Source of the DNA: Caballeronia sp. SBC1 | Lineage (GTDB): Bacteria > Pseudomonadota > Gammaproteobacteria > Burkholderiales > Burkholderiaceae | NCBI RefSeq assembly: GCF_011493005.1 | Contig: NZ_CP049158.1 | Coordinates: 62,001 to 126,000 of the forward strand | Direction: 5' to 3' | DNA length: 64,000 bases | Part shown: one piece after another, positions 1-9,898 of the stretch | Numbering within the stretch: position 1 is the stretch's first letter | How the letters are laid out: each line of letters begins with the position of its first letter | Notes under the pieces: generated by a model | Seen by the model: the letters and a program-made list of their open reading frames with translations, nothing else | Databases searched by the model: none | Told to the model about the DNA's origin: nothing | Program-made: the position numbers and the translations under genes

Positions 1-1394
1 CCGTTTTCGCGGCCTACGCCCGACTGCTTGTATCCGCCCACCGGCATTTCAGCGGGCGATTCACCCCACGTATTGATCCAGCAGATGCCGGCTTGCAGCG
101 CATGAATCACGCGATGCGCACGCGAAAGGTTCTCCGTGACCACGCCCGCGGCGAGGCCGTATTCGGTCGCGTTGGCACGTTCAATCACTTCGGTTTCCTC
201 ATCAAAGACGAGGATGCTCATGACCGGGCCAAAAATCTCTTCGCGCACAATGCGCATGTCGTCGCGGCAATCGGTGAAGACGGTCGGCTCGACGTATTGC
301 CCTTGAGCGAACGCGCCGTGCACGATCCGCGATCCACCCGCGATCAGTCGCGCACCTTCTTGCTTGCCGCTTTCAATGAAGCCCAGGACCTTATGCAATT
401 GCGCTGCGCTGACGAGCGGGCCGAAGTTGGTGTTAGAGTCCGTTGGCGAGCCCACCCGTATGCGCTTCACGCGCTCCAGCACGAGCGCTTCGAAGCGCTC
501 GTACACCGGTCGCTGAACGAATACGCGCGTGCCGTTCGTGCAGACCTGGCCGGAACTGAAGAAGTTGGCGCTCATCGCAATGTCGGCGGCGCGTTCCAGA
601 TTTGCATCGTCGAAAATGACAAGCGGGGACTTTCCGCCCAGTTCCATCGTCACTTCTTTCAGCGATGAACCACCGGCCATCGACATGACTTTCTTGCCCG
701 TCTCGACACCGCCCGTAAACGAGACCTTCGCGATGTCCGGATGCGCGGCAAGCAATGCGCCCACGCGGCCATCGCCCTGCACGACGTTGAACACGCCAGC
801 GGGGACGCCGGCCTCGGAATAGATTTCTGCAAGTTTCAACGTGCTAAGCGGTGTGATTTCGCTGGGCTTGAAGATCATCGCGTTGCCGGCAGCGAGGGCC
901 GGGGCCGACTTCCAGCAGGCGATCTGGATCGGATAATTCCATGCACCAATACCCGCGCACACGCCGAGCGGTTCGCGCCGCGTATAGACGAACGAGCTGG
1001 GCCGCAGAGGGATCTGCTGGCCTTCTATGGCCGTTGCAAGCCCGGCGTAGTACTCGATTACATCGGCGCCTGTGACAATGTCGACGGCTCGCGTTTCGGC
1101 AATCGGCTTGCCCGTATCGCGGGTTTCGAGCGCGGCGAGTTCGTCGTTGCGCTCGCGCAGGAGATCCACCGCGCGACGCAGGATGCGCGAGCGTTGCATC
1201 GCGGTCATTGCGGCCCATTCGCGCTGCCCTTCGCGCGCCGAGCGTACAGCGCGATCTATATCGGCCGCGCTTGCCTGTTGAACGCTCGCGAGCGTTTCGC
1301 CCGTCGCCGGATCGAGCGTGTCGAAGGTTTCGCCGCTGGTGGCGTCGACGTAAGCGCCGCCAATGTACAAGCGCTGCAATTCGTATACGGGCAT
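1..1394 (-). CDS. betB: Betaine aldehyde dehydrogenase BetB, 3' end cut by window edge
   Basis: This NAD(P)-dependent aldehyde dehydrogenase oxidises betaine aldehyde to glycine betaine in the cytoplasm, the second step of choline oxidation. I translated the minus strand from the ATG at 1394 and the frame stays open to the window edge, about 464 residues of a family length near 490. Visible family marks are the GAWNYPIQ and [10 protein letters not shown] stretches, the catalytic glutamate in MELGGKSP, the catalytic cysteine in SGQVCTNG and the EEIFGPVMS region near the end. It lies 11 bp downstream of betI on the same strand, so betI-betB are probably one operon with betA beyond the left edge (inferred). 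The missing C-terminus is only the window boundary. Confidence 0.95.
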   Translation of the reverse strand, partial: MPVYELQRLYIGGAYVDATSGETFDTLDPATGETLASVQQASAADIDRAVRSAREGQREWAAMTAMQRSRILRRAVDLLRERNDELAALETRDTGKPIAETRAVDIVTGADVIEYYAGLATAIEGQQIPLRPSSFVYTRREPLGVCAGIGAWNYPIQIACWKSAPALAAGNAMIFKPSEITPLSTLKLAEIYSEAGVPAGVFNVVQGDGRVGALLAAHPDIAKVSFTGGVETGKKVMSMAGGSSLKEVTMELGGKSPLVIFDDANLERAADIAMSANFFSSGQVCTNGTRVFVQRPVYERFEALVLERVKRIRVGSPTDSNTNFGPLVSAAQLHKVLGFIESGKQEGARLIAGGSRIVHGAFAQGQYVEPTVFTDCRDDMRIVREEIFGPVMSILVFDEETEVIERANATEYGLAAGVVTENLSRAHRVIHALQAGICWINTWGESPAEMPVGGYKQSGVGREN

Positions 1395-1405
1395 TGCGTA
1401 GTCCT

Positions 1406-2014
1406 TTAGGTGAGGGTCCGGCCGCGTGTATCGCGTATATCAAGCACGAGGTCGATGTAATCGTTGGCGAGGCGCATGGCCGCTTTCGTGTCGAACGGAA
1501 CGCCAGACAGTGCGCCGCGCAACCACAAGCCGTCAATCAATGCGGCCAGGCCGCTTGCCGCGCGACGAGCGGCGGCACGGGGCAGCACCTTCGAAAAATC
1601 GGCGCATAAATTCGAAAACAGGCGACGCGTGTTGACGTTCTGCAGCCGCCGCAATTGCGGTTTGTGCATGCTCTCCGACCAGAACGCGAGCCATGTCTTC
1701 ATCACCGGATTGCTGACTTGCGCGGCATCGAAGTTCGCTGCCACCACTGCACGCAAGCGCGCACGCGGCTCGTCTTTTGCCGCCCGGCGCCTGCGCGATG
1801 TTGCGTTCCACAGGTCGCGCAGCACGTGGCGCATGGTGGCTTCGAGCAGGCTGTCCTTGTCGCCGAAATAATGACTGACGATACCCGTGGAAATGCTCGC
1901 GCGCTGAGCGACGGACGCCAGCGTCGTGCCGGCAAGACCCGCATGGTCGATGGTAAGCAGCGTGGCGTCGATCAACTGCGCCCGGCGGATTTCACGCATT
2001 CCGAGTTTGGGCAT
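1406..2014 (-). CDS. betI: TetR-family choline-responsive repressor BetI
   Basis: BetI represses the choline-to-betaine genes and releases DNA when choline is present. The 202-residue protein starts [16 protein letters not shown] and has the N-terminal TetR helix-turn-helix ([21 protein letters not shown], roughly residues 33-53). A C-terminal ligand domain contains the BetI-type [12 protein letters not shown]. Its length matches the family (about 195-200). It precedes betB by 11 bp on the minus strand. A perfect-armed palindrome at 2063-2092, just upstream of its ATG, is the expected operator and implies autorepression. The identification is strong because HTH, length, operator and betB neighbour agree. 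Confidence 0.95.
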   Translation of the reverse strand: MPKLGMREIRRAQLIDATLLTIDHAGLAGTTLASVAQRASISTGIVSHYFGDKDSLLEATMRHVLRDLWNATSRRRRAAKDEPRARLRAVVAANFDAAQVSNPVMKTWLAFWSESMHKPQLRRLQNVNTRRLFSNLCADFSKVLPRAAARRAASGLAALIDGLWLRGALSGVPFDTKAAMRLANDYIDLVLDIRDTRGRTLT

Positions 2015-2062
2015 GGGTTTTGGTTAAGTAGCGTTAGGAAAACCAGGATTGAATCCTAGGTA

Positions 2063-2092
2063 TTTTATATTGATTGGTCAATCAATATAAAA
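2063..2092. promoter_or_regulatory. BetI-type operator palindrome
   Basis: There are two perfect 14-base arms (2063-2076 and 2079-2092) separated by GT. The inner core reads TTGATTGGTCAATCAA, which resembles the BetI boxes known from enterobacterial bet loci. It sits 49 bp upstream of betI and 134 bp upstream of the divergent fdhA start, in a locally AT-rich patch, so it could control both directions. Binding by BetI is inferred from position and sequence. Confidence 0.8.
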
Positions 2093-2225
2093 CCGTGATG
2101 TCGGTTTCTGCCAAACCCATGTCGCGTTCGATGCGCGTCCGGGGTGCGGCACAGGACTACGCTCGTTAGGCGGTGCATGGCTGTGTTTTGCCATGCAAAT
2201 CGTCCACGAGACAAGGAGACAGGCA

Positions 2226-3425
2226 ATGAGCAGTAATCGCGGCGTTGTGTATCTGGGGCAGGGCAAGGTTGAAGTGCAATCCATCGACTATCCGAAGATG
2301 GTCGACCCAAGCGGCCGGCAAATTGGCCATGGCGTGATCCTCAAGGTGGTCACCACGAATATTTGCGGGTCGGACCAGCATATGGTTCGGGGCCGCACGA
2401 CGGCCCAGGTCGGCCTCGTGCTCGGGCACGAGATCACTGGCGAGGTGATCGAGGTTGGGCGCGACGTGGAGACACTCAGGATTGGCGACCTGGTTTCGGT
2501 GCCGTTCAACGTAGCATGTGGCCGCTGCCCGACCTGCAAGGCGCAAAACACGGGCGTGTGCCTGAACGTCAATCCGTCGCGCCCGGGCGGTGCCTATGGT
2601 TACGTGGACATGGGTGGCTGGATTGGCGGCCAGGCCGAATACGTGCTGGTCCCCTACGCCGACTTCAATCTGCTGAAGTTTCCCGATCGCGACCAGGCGA
2701 TGTCGAAGATCCGCGATCTCACGTGCCTCTCTGACATCCTGCCCACGGGTTATCACGGCGCCGTCATGGCCGGAGTGAAACCGGGTTCAACGGTGTATAT
2801 CGCCGGCGCGGGTCCGGTCGGAATGGCCGCGGCGGCATCGGCTCGTTTGCTGGGCGCGGCTTGCACGATTGTCGGCGACATGAACGAAGAGCGCCTCGCG
2901 CACGCGCGTAAGGTGGGCTTCGAGACAGTGGATCTATCGAAGGACGCAACGCTCGGCGAGCAGATAGCGGCCATTCTCGGAACGCCGGAAGTGGACTGCG
3001 CGGTCGATTGTGTCGGCTTCGAGGCGCACGGTCACGGGAGCAGCGGAAGCCATGAGGAAGCGCCTGCCACGGTGCTGAATTCGCTGATGGAAATCACGCG
3101 GGTAGCGGGCGCAATCGGAATTCCGGGCCTCTATGTCACCGACGATCCAGGCGCCGCCGACGCAGCCGCGAAGAAGGGTGCGCTGAGCATTCGCTTTGGT
3201 CTGGGCTGGGCGAAGTCGCATTCATTTTTCACCGGGCAGACGCCGGTCATGAAGTACAACCAGAACCTGATGCAGGCCATTTTGTGGGATCGCTTGCCGA
3301 TTGCGGATATCGTCAATGTCTCGGTGGTGACGCTCGATCAGGCGCCTGACGGGTATCGGCAATTCGATGGCGGTGCGCCGCGCAAGTTCGTGATCGACCC
3401 GCACGGGATGTTGAAGGCAGCTTAG
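2226..3425 (+). CDS. fdhA: Glutathione-independent formaldehyde dehydrogenase FdhA
   Basis: This zinc- and NAD-dependent medium-chain dehydrogenase oxidises formaldehyde to formate without glutathione. It detoxifies the formaldehyde released by betaine and dimethylglycine demethylation. The 399-residue length equals the Pseudomonas putida enzyme. The catalytic zinc cysteine is at about residue 47 (NICGSDQH), the structural zinc loop has four cysteines (CGRCPTCK followed by GVC), and the Rossmann motif is AGAGPVGMAAAA. I chose the ATG at 2226 because AAGGAGA lies just upstream; a longer in-frame start at 2193 has no ribosome site. It diverges from betI across the BetI palindrome and ends 42 bp before the convergent GbdR-like gene. 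Confidence 0.93.
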   Translation: MSSNRGVVYLGQGKVEVQSIDYPKMVDPSGRQIGHGVILKVVTTNICGSDQHMVRGRTTAQVGLVLGHEITGEVIEVGRDVETLRIGDLVSVPFNVACGRCPTCKAQNTGVCLNVNPSRPGGAYGYVDMGGWIGGQAEYVLVPYADFNLLKFPDRDQAMSKIRDLTCLSDILPTGYHGAVMAGVKPGSTVYIAGAGPVGMAAAASARLLGAACTIVGDMNEERLAHARKVGFETVDLSKDATLGEQIAAILGTPEVDCAVDCVGFEAHGHGSSGSHEEAPATVLNSLMEITRVAGAIGIPGLYVTDDPGAADAAAKKGALSIRFGLGWAKSHSFFTGQTPVMKYNQNLMQAILWDRLPIADIVNVSVVTLDQAPDGYRQFDGGAPRKFVIDPHGMLKAA

Positions 3426-3434
3426 TGGAATGAA

Positions 3435-3485
3435 GCTCAGAGCGCCGCTTTTAGCTTGAGTTGCATATCAAGCGGCGCTTTGAGC
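3435..3485. terminator. Long stem between convergent fdhA and gbdR-like gene
   Basis: Arms 3435-3450 and 3470-3485 are complementary over 16 positions with one G-U type mismatch (AGCGCCGCTT against AAGCGGCGCT), around a 19-base loop. It lies between the convergent stops and the right arm runs into the last codons of the regulator. It is probably a bidirectional transcription stop, although neither side has a clear U-run. Confidence 0.45.
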
Positions 3486-4484
3486 AATTGCCATCGAAGG
3501 AGCAGCCACAACGGCGAGTGGCGGCAACTGACGCCGGCGTTCCCGCGTGGGCGCCGTGCCGAATGCATCGCGATAGCTCTTGCTGAAGTGGCAAGCAGAT
3601 TGAAAGCCGCAAGCCATGGTGATATGCATGATCGACATATCGGTCTGCAGCAGCAATTCACGCGCGCGGCGAAGGCGCAGCGTCAGGTAGTAATGCGTCG
3701 GCGTCATGCCGAGATGCTCGCGAAACAGCCGCTGCAATTGTCGCTGCGACATCCCCGCCAGACGCGCGAGTTCTTCGCGCGACAACGGCTCTTCTATGTT
3801 GTTCTCCATCAGCGAAATCACTTCGAATAGCGACTTGTTCGCCGAGCCTAACCGCGCGACCAGCGGCATGCGCTGCTGCGCGCTGGTATCGCGAACGTGC
3901 TCCACGATGAACTGCTCCGCAATCTGCGTGACCTTCGCCGATCCCACGCGCGTGGCAATCAGGTTCAGCATCATGTCGAGTGGCGCGACGCCACCCGTGC
4001 ACGTCACGCGGTCCCGGTCGATCACGAATAGCTCTTTGAGGAAGCGTGTTTCCGGGAATTCCTCTTTCAGCGCCGACATGTTTTCCCAATGGATCGCGCA
4101 TGCATAGCCGGCTAGCAGACCGGCTCGCGCGAGGGCATACGTGCCCGTGCAGAGACTGCCGAGCACGCTGCCGAGCCGCGCAAAACGGCGCAGTGCGGAC
4201 AGATGCGCGGGCGTGGTTTCGCGCTGGACGTCAATGCCGCCGACTACGAACACAATGTCCGGCACCCCGACGCACTCGACCGGTCCGGTATCCACGGAGA
4301 GGCCATTGCTTGCGGCCACGGGACCGCCTTCCGGGCTCACGATCGACCACGTGTACAGCTTTTGCCCGGTCAGGTAGTTCGCCATGCGCAGCACTTCGAT
4401 AGCGTTGGTGAACGCGATCATCGTGAAGTTAGGCAGCGGCATGAACGCGAAATGCGCGAGCGACGCGGTTCGGTCGGGGGACAT
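3468..4484 (-). CDS. gbdR: GlxA/AraC-family regulator, GbdR-like activator of betaine catabolism
   Basis: This 338-residue regulator has an N-terminal DJ-1/PfpI-like (GlxA) domain, including the nucleophile-elbow-like SLCTGTYALARAGLL around residue 110. A C-terminal AraC helix-turn-helix pair follows (LARLAGMSQRQLQRLFREH and MHITMACGFQSACHFSKSYR). In Pseudomonas this architecture next to gbc/dgc genes is GbdR, which senses glycine betaine or dimethylglycine and activates gbcAB, dgcAB, glyA and transport genes. It diverges from glyA across 441 bp. A second GlxA-type regulator at 23,644 sits with the carnitine genes, so assigning this one as GbdR is an inference from position. Confidence 0.85.
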   Translation of the reverse strand: MSPDRTASLAHFAFMPLPNFTMIAFTNAIEVLRMANYLTGQKLYTWSIVSPEGGPVAASNGLSVDTGPVECVGVPDIVFVVGGIDVQRETTPAHLSALRRFARLGSVLGSLCTGTYALARAGLLAGYACAIHWENMSALKEEFPETRFLKELFVIDRDRVTCTGGVAPLDMMLNLIATRVGSAKVTQIAEQFIVEHVRDTSAQQRMPLVARLGSANKSLFEVISLMENNIEEPLSREELARLAGMSQRQLQRLFREHLGMTPTHYYLTLRLRRARELLLQTDMSIMHITMACGFQSACHFSKSYRDAFGTAPTRERRRQLPPLAVVAAPSMAIAQSAA

Positions 4485-4925
4485 GGAGGAGGGAATCCTT
4501 CGAATCTAGGGTGTGGCTGTGTCGTGGGGACACGACTATGGACATTTTGTAGATGTTTGCAACATGCATGCCATCAGGCTAAACCCTATCGGCATTGAAG
4601 CTTACGGAGACGTAAGCGCTTCGCGACGCACCGTGAAGGGGATCATGACCACGATTCGCACCGCTTTTAAGCGCGAACTCTCCGCCGCAGTGCAGCATTG
4701 AATGGGTGTGCAGAGGTAACCCTTAGCGACTTGTGTAAAACGGACGCGTATGTCGGAAAAGGCCAAGAACACGTCTAAATTCATAAATTGGCGTGTGGGG
4801 TGAAAGTCAAGAATAGACGCATCGGAAAGCGGTTCCGAGCGTGGTTTCAAGTGCCTTTGCATGCTGGCCCACGAAGCAAACCGCCTTTCAAAAAACGACT
4901 TGTCCCCGAACCCACGGATGCTTCA
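4485..4925. other. Divergent promoter region between gbdR-like gene and glyA
   Basis: This 441-bp stretch holds no convincing gene; a 62-codon frame at 4513-4701 lacks a ribosome site and any family resemblance. A short inverted repeat (GTCGTG at 4521-4526, CACGAC at 4531-4536) lies near the regulator start. The promoter of the long catabolic block is expected here. I see nothing resembling a glycine riboswitch ahead of glyA. Confidence 0.5.
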
Positions 4926-6215
4926 ATGTCAAATTCCTCGACTCGCCCCGCCGCCCCGTTCTTCGAAGAACCGCTTGCCACCCGCGACGCGCCCGTGCGC
5001 AGCGCCATCCTGAAAGAGCTGGAACGCCAGCAGTCGCAGATCGAACTGATCGCGTCGGAGAACATTGTCTCGCGCGCCGTTCTTGAAGCGCAGGGTTCAG
5101 TGCTGACGAATAAATATGCGGAAGGTTATCCGGGCAAGCGGTATTACGGCGGCTGCGAATTCGTCGATGAAATCGAAACCCTCGCGATCGATCGCGTAAA
5201 GGAGATCTTCAACGCGCAGTTCGCCAACGTGCAGCCGCACTCGGGCGCGCAAGCGAACGGCGCCGTGATGCTCGCGCTGACGAAACCCGGCGACACCGTG
5301 CTCGGCATGTCGCTCGATGCAGGCGGTCACCTGACGCATGGCGCTAAGCCGGCACTTTCCGGCAAGTGGTTCAACGCGATCCAGTACGGCGTGAACCGCG
5401 AGACGATGCTGATCGATTACGAGCAGATCGAAGAACTCGCAATGCAGCACAAGCCGACGTTGCTGATCGCGGGGTTCTCGGCTTATCCGCGCGAGCTGGA
5501 CTTTGCGCGTCTGCGTGCCATTGCGGATAAGGCAGGTTCGAAGCTGATGGTCGACATGGCGCACATTGCCGGTGTGATCGCCGCAGGGCGGCATCAAAAC
5601 CCGGTCGAGCATGCGCATGTGGTGACATCCACCACGCACAAGACGTTGCGTGGCCCACGCGGTGGTTTTGTACTGACTAATGACGAGGACATCGCGAAGA
5701 AGATCAATTCAGCGGTGTTCCCAGGCCTCCAGGGCGGCCCGCTGATGCATGTGATCGCTGGTAAGGCCGTGGCCTTCGGCGAGGCGCTGCAGCCCGGTTT
5801 CAAGACTTACATCGATAACGTGCTGGCCAACGCGAAGGCGCTGGGCGAAGTGCTGAAGGCAGGCGGTGTTGATCTCGTGACGGGCGGTACGGACAACCAC
5901 TTGCTGCTCGTCGATCTGCGTCCGAAGGGTTTGAAGGGCAACCAGGTCGAGCACGCGCTGGAACGCGCCGGCATCACCTGCAACAAGAATGGAATCCCGT
6001 TCGATCCGGAAAAGCCCACGGTCACCTCAGGCGTGCGCCTCGGCACGCCGGCTGGCACCACGCGCGGTTTTGGCGTGGCAGAGTTCCGTGACATCGGCCG
6101 CCTGATTGTGGAAGTGTTCGACGCACTGCGCGATCACCCGGACGGTCATGCCGAAACCGAACACCGCGTGCGCAGCGAAATCTTCGCGCTGTGCGAGCGC
6201 TTCCCCATTTATTGA
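4926..6215 (+). CDS. glyA: Serine hydroxymethyltransferase
   Basis: This PLP enzyme interconverts glycine plus 5,10-methylene-tetrahydrofolate with serine. Here it would condense glycine, the end product of betaine demethylation, with the one-carbon units released on the way. The 429-residue frame contains [11 protein letters not shown], the [13 protein letters not shown] substrate loop and the PLP-lysine motif [14 protein letters not shown] near residue 240. I chose ATG 4926 because an upstream in-frame start (4788) would add 46 residues unlike the family. It is the first gene of the block and is 27 bp from the next gene. Such organisms usually carry a second, housekeeping glyA, so this is probably the catabolic copy. 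Confidence 0.95.
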   Translation: MSNSSTRPAAPFFEEPLATRDAPVRSAILKELERQQSQIELIASENIVSRAVLEAQGSVLTNKYAEGYPGKRYYGGCEFVDEIETLAIDRVKEIFNAQFANVQPHSGAQANGAVMLALTKPGDTVLGMSLDAGGHLTHGAKPALSGKWFNAIQYGVNRETMLIDYEQIEELAMQHKPTLLIAGFSAYPRELDFARLRAIADKAGSKLMVDMAHIAGVIAAGRHQNPVEHAHVVTSTTHKTLRGPRGGFVLTNDEDIAKKINSAVFPGLQGGPLMHVIAGKAVAFGEALQPGFKTYIDNVLANAKALGEVLKAGGVDLVTGGTDNHLLLVDLRPKGLKGNQVEHALERAGITCNKNGIPFDPEKPTVTSGVRLGTPAGTTRGFGVAEFRDIGRLIVEVFDALRDHPDGHAETEHRVRSEIFALCERFPIY

Positions 6216-6242
6216 TTACGCCCTCCTTTTCCGGAGCATGAG

Positions 6243-7214
6243 ATGAGCACACTTCACGACAGCAGCATCATCATCGACGGCCTGAACATTTCGAAGTTCG
6301 AGCCGTCGGTATTCGAAGACATGAGAAAGGGCGGCGTGACCGCGGTGAACTGCACGGTATCGGTCTGGGAGAGCTTTCAGAAGACCGTAGATAACATCGC
6401 TGAAATGCGTCAAATGCTCCGCGAGCACAGCGACATTCTCACGCTCGTGCGCACGACGGACGACATTCGCCGCGCGAAGAAAGAGAACAAGACGGGCATC
6501 ATTTTCGGTTTCCAGAACGCGCACGCATTCGAAGACAACCTCGGTTACATCGAAACATTCAAGCAGCTTGGCGTGAACGTCGTGCAGCTTTGCTACAACA
6601 CGCAGAACCTCGTGGGCACCGGTTGCTATGAGCGCGATGGCGGTCTCTCGGGTTTCGGCCGCGAAGTGATCCAGGAAATGAATCGCGTGGGCATCATGGT
6701 CGACCTGTCGCATGTGGGCGGCACGACGTCTTCCGAAGCTATTGCCTTCTCGAAGAAGCCGGTGTGTTATTCGCATTGCTGTCCTTCGGGCCTGAAGGAA
6801 CATCCGCGCAACAAGTCCGATGAGCAGCTTAAAGAAATTGCCGATGCAGGCGGTTTTGTCGGCGTGACGATGTTCGCGCCGTTCCTCAAGCGCGGCCCAG
6901 ATGCGACGGTCGAAGATTATCTTGAGGCCATTGAATACGTGGTCGGCCTGATCGGCGAAGACAACGTGGGCATTGGCACGGACTTCACGCAGGGTTACAG
7001 CACGGAATTCTTTGACTGGATCACGCACGACAAGGGTCGTTATCGTCAACTGACGAATTTCGGCAAGGTCGTGAATCCAGAAGGAATCCGAACGATCGGA
7101 GAATTCCCGAACCTGACCGCCGCGATGGAACGCGCCGGCTGGAGCGAGTCGCGCATCAAGAAGATCATGGGCGAGAACTGGGTGCGCGTGTTCGACAGCG
7201 TCTGGAACGTCTGA
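6243..7214 (+). CDS. M19 (renal dipeptidase-like) family protein of the dgc operon
   Basis: The 323 residues fold as a peptidase M19 amidohydrolase-like barrel and closely resemble the dipeptidase-like gene next to dgcAB in Pseudomonas (PA5396 type). Seen in sequence: TGIIFGFQNAHAFED, DLSHVGGTTSSEA and IGIGTDFTQG-like segments. The N-terminal zinc motif of true M19 enzymes (DGHND) reads DGLNI here, so two usual metal ligands are absent. The reaction is unknown; a role in handling dimethylglycine or a folate intermediate is only a guess. It has a good ribosome site (CGGAGCATGAG) and lies between glyA and the V4R gene. Confidence 0.8.
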   Translation: MSTLHDSSIIIDGLNISKFEPSVFEDMRKGGVTAVNCTVSVWESFQKTVDNIAEMRQMLREHSDILTLVRTTDDIRRAKKENKTGIIFGFQNAHAFEDNLGYIETFKQLGVNVVQLCYNTQNLVGTGCYERDGGLSGFGREVIQEMNRVGIMVDLSHVGGTTSSEAIAFSKKPVCYSHCCPSGLKEHPRNKSDEQLKEIADAGGFVGVTMFAPFLKRGPDATVEDYLEAIEYVVGLIGEDNVGIGTDFTQGYSTEFFDWITHDKGRYRQLTNFGKVVNPEGIRTIGEFPNLTAAMERAGWSESRIKKIMGENWVRVFDSVWNV

Positions 7215-7246
7215 CCCGGCTCACCCAATAAAAAGGAACCCACACG

Positions 7247-7783
7247 ATGCAACCGCAACTGCCTATTGACGTTGATCCGGAAACCGGCGTCTGGACGACC
7301 GACTCGCTGCCCATGCTGTATGTACCGCGCCACTTCTTCACGAACAACCATCTGGCGGTTGAAGAAGCTCTCGGCCGCGACGTGTACGCGAAGAGCCTTT
7401 ATACGGCGGGCCACAAGTCGGCGTATCACTGGTGCGATAAAGAAGCGAAGCAGCACGGGATCAGCGGCATGGCCGTGTTTGAACATTACCTGAAGCGCTT
7501 GTCGCAACGCGGCTGGGGTTTGTTCTCAATCGTGAAAAGCGACCCGGCTGCATCAACGGCAACGGTGCATCTGCATAACTCGTCCTTCGTGCTGGCGCAG
7601 CCGGGCAAGGAAGGCAAGCTTTGCTACATGTTCGCCGGCTGGTTTGCAGGCGCAATGGACTGGGTCAACGACACCGCACCGGAAGGCACGAAGAAGGGCC
7701 CGAAGTCGTTTTCAGTCGAGACGCAATGCGCGGCCGAAGGTCATTCGCATTGCGTGTTCGAAGTGACGCCGCTGGCAGCGTGA
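7247..7783 (+). CDS. V4R-like (DUF5943) protein of the dgc operon
   Basis: This is a 178-residue soluble protein with no signal peptide. The C-terminal half looks like a V4R/4-vinyl-reductase-type small-molecule or metal-binding domain, ending in CAAEGHSHCVFEVTPLA, whose paired cysteines and histidines match that fold. The homologous position in Pseudomonas (PA5397 type) is also occupied by an uncharacterised protein. Its conserved place between the M19 homologue and dgcA suggests a helper of dimethylglycine demethylation, but no function can be read from the sequence. AAAAGGAA upstream of ATG 7247 supports the start. Confidence 0.7.
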   Translation: MQPQLPIDVDPETGVWTTDSLPMLYVPRHFFTNNHLAVEEALGRDVYAKSLYTAGHKSAYHWCDKEAKQHGISGMAVFEHYLKRLSQRGWGLFSIVKSDPAASTATVHLHNSSFVLAQPGKEGKLCYMFAGWFAGAMDWVNDTAPEGTKKGPKSFSVETQCAAEGHSHCVFEVTPLAA

Positions 7784-7832
7784 ACGAGTCATAAAGCTGC
7801 GTAGTACATAGATAAATCCGAGGTCGACCGCG

Positions 7833-9896
7833 ATGCGTTACCCCAACCTTTTCAAGCCTCTTACGCTGAACAAGCTGACCTTGCGCAATCGCATTGTCAG
7901 CACCGCGCACGCGGAGGTCTACGCGGAGCCGGGCGGTTTGCCCGGGGATCGGTATATCCGTTATTACGAAGAAAAGGCCAAGGGCGGCGTGGGCCTCGCC
8001 GTGTGCGGGGGATCGAGCCCGGTGTCTATCGACAGTCCTCAAGGATGGTGGAAGTCGGTGAATCTTGCGACCGACAAGGTCATCGATCCGCTCTCACGTC
8101 TCGCCGAAGCCATGCACAAGCATGGCGCGAAGATCATGATCCAGGCGACCCACATGGGCCGTCGCACCGCGTATCACGGCGAACACTGGCCGCATTTGAT
8201 GTCGCCGTCCGGCGTGCGTGAGCCGGTGCATCGCGGCAACGCGAAGATCATTGAAGTGGAAGAAATCAAGCGCATCATTTCCGACTTCGCGGCGGCTGCC
8301 AAGCGCGTGAAAGATGCGGGCATGGATGGCGTCGAAATATCCGCCGCGCATCAGCATTTGATTGACCAGTTCTGGAGTCCGCGCACGAATTTTCGTACCG
8401 ATGAATGGGGCGGTTCACTTGAAAACCGCCTTCGTTTTGGTAACGAAGTGCTCAAGGCCGTGCGTGAAGCGGTGGGTCCGGATTTCTGCGTCGGGCTGCG
8501 TATGTGCGGCGACGAATTTCATGAAGACGGTCTCGATCACACGCAGTTGAAAGAGATCGCGCAGTCGATGTCGGAGTCGGGCCTGATTGACTACATCGGC
8601 GTGATTGGGTCCGGTGCAGACACGCACAACACGCTCGCGAACTGCATGCCGCCGATGGCGTTGCCGCCCGAACCGTTCGTGCACCTCGCGGCTGGCATCA
8701 AGTCGGTGGTGAAGCTGCCGGTGATGCATGCGCAAAGTATTCGGGACGCCGGGCAGGCCGAGCGCTTGCTGGAGTCCGGCATGATCGATCTGGTTGGCAT
8801 GACGCGCGCGCAGATCGCCGATCCGCACATGGTCATCAAGATCCGCGATGGCCGCGAAGACGAGATCAAGCAGTGCGTGGGCGCGAATTATTGTATCGAC
8901 CGGCAGTACAACGGTCTCGACGTGCTGTGCGTGCAGAACGCGGCGACATCACGCGAGGAGACCATGCCGCACGTGATCGAAAAATCGCGTGGACCGAAGC
9001 GCAAGGTCGTGGTTGTCGGTGCGGGTCCTGCGGGACTTGAAGCCGCACGCGTGGCGAAATCGCGGGGGCATGACGTCGTATTGTTCGAGAAGAACGATTA
9101 TGTGGGCGGACAGATCATGCTGGCGGCCAAGGCGCCGCAGCGTGAGCAGATGGCGGGCATCGTGCGCTGGTTCGACATGGAAACGAAGCGCCTCGGTGTG
9201 GATCGTCGTCTGGGCGTTGCCGCCGATGACAAGATGATCATGGCGGAAAAGCCGGACATTGTCGTGCTGGCTACGGGCGGTTCATCGTTCACGCAGCAAG
9301 TGCCGGCGTGGGGCGTCGCAGAGGGTCTTGCTGTTAGTTCGTGGGACATCCTCTCGGGCAAGGTCGAGCCGGGCAAGAACGTACTGGTCTATGACGGCGT
9401 CAGCACGCATGCAGGCGCGGGCGTAGCGGACTTCATCGCGAGCCGCGGTGGCAACGTCGAGATCGTGACGCCCGACGTCAAGGTTTCCGACGATGTGGGC
9501 GGCACGACCTTCCCGATTTTCTATCGACGTCTGTATGCGCAAGGCGTGATCTCCACGCCGAACTACTGGCTCGACAAGGTGTATGAGGAAGACGGCAAGA
9601 AGATCGCTGTGATCCGCAATGAGTACACGGAGGAGCAGGAGGAGCGCGCGGTCGATCAGGTGGTGATCGAGAACGGCATCACGCCAAACGACGAGCTCTA
9701 CTGGCAGCTCAAGCCGGAGTCGTTGAATCGCGGTCAGATCGATGTGCACAAGCTGTTCGCCTCCGAGCCGCAACCTTCGTTGAGTGAAGAGCTGGGCAAC
9801 GGCCGCTTCCTGCTGTTCCGCGTTGGCGACTGCATCTCCATGCACAACATTCACGGCGCGATCTACGATGCGCTGCGCCTCGTCAAGGACTTCTGA
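7833..9896 (+). CDS. dgcA: Dimethylglycine demethylase subunit DgcA
   Basis: This 687-residue flavoprotein is of the trimethylamine-dehydrogenase / 2,4-dienoyl-CoA-reductase class and converts dimethylglycine to sarcosine, passing electrons to DgcB and the ETF. The N-terminal Old Yellow Enzyme-type barrel (to about residue 370) is followed by an iron-sulfur cysteine cluster (QCVGANYC with a further CVQNA cysteine). The C-terminal part is an FAD/NAD Rossmann region (VVVGAGPAGLEAARVA). Its length matches Pseudomonas DgcA (about 686). It is separated by 2 bp from dgcB, so the two are surely co-transcribed. Confidence 0.94.
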   Translation: MRYPNLFKPLTLNKLTLRNRIVSTAHAEVYAEPGGLPGDRYIRYYEEKAKGGVGLAVCGGSSPVSIDSPQGWWKSVNLATDKVIDPLSRLAEAMHKHGAKIMIQATHMGRRTAYHGEHWPHLMSPSGVREPVHRGNAKIIEVEEIKRIISDFAAAAKRVKDAGMDGVEISAAHQHLIDQFWSPRTNFRTDEWGGSLENRLRFGNEVLKAVREAVGPDFCVGLRMCGDEFHEDGLDHTQLKEIAQSMSESGLIDYIGVIGSGADTHNTLANCMPPMALPPEPFVHLAAGIKSVVKLPVMHAQSIRDAGQAERLLESGMIDLVGMTRAQIADPHMVIKIRDGREDEIKQCVGANYCIDRQYNGLDVLCVQNAATSREETMPHVIEKSRGPKRKVVVVGAGPAGLEAARVAKSRGHDVVLFEKNDYVGGQIMLAAKAPQREQMAGIVRWFDMETKRLGVDRRLGVAADDKMIMAEKPDIVVLATGGSSFTQQVPAWGVAEGLAVSSWDILSGKVEPGKNVLVYDGVSTHAGAGVADFIASRGGNVEIVTPDVKVSDDVGGTTFPIFYRRLYAQGVISTPNYWLDKVYEEDGKKIAVIRNEYTEEQEERAVDQVVIENGITPNDELYWQLKPESLNRGQIDVHKLFASEPQPSLSEELGNGRFLLFRVGDCISMHNIHGAIYDALRLVKDF

Positions 9897-9898
9897 TA

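Noticed and set aside
4485..4925. Glycine riboswitch ahead of glyA
   Set aside because: I looked for the paired conserved cores typical of glycine aptamers and saw none; the gene is more likely controlled by the GbdR-like activator.
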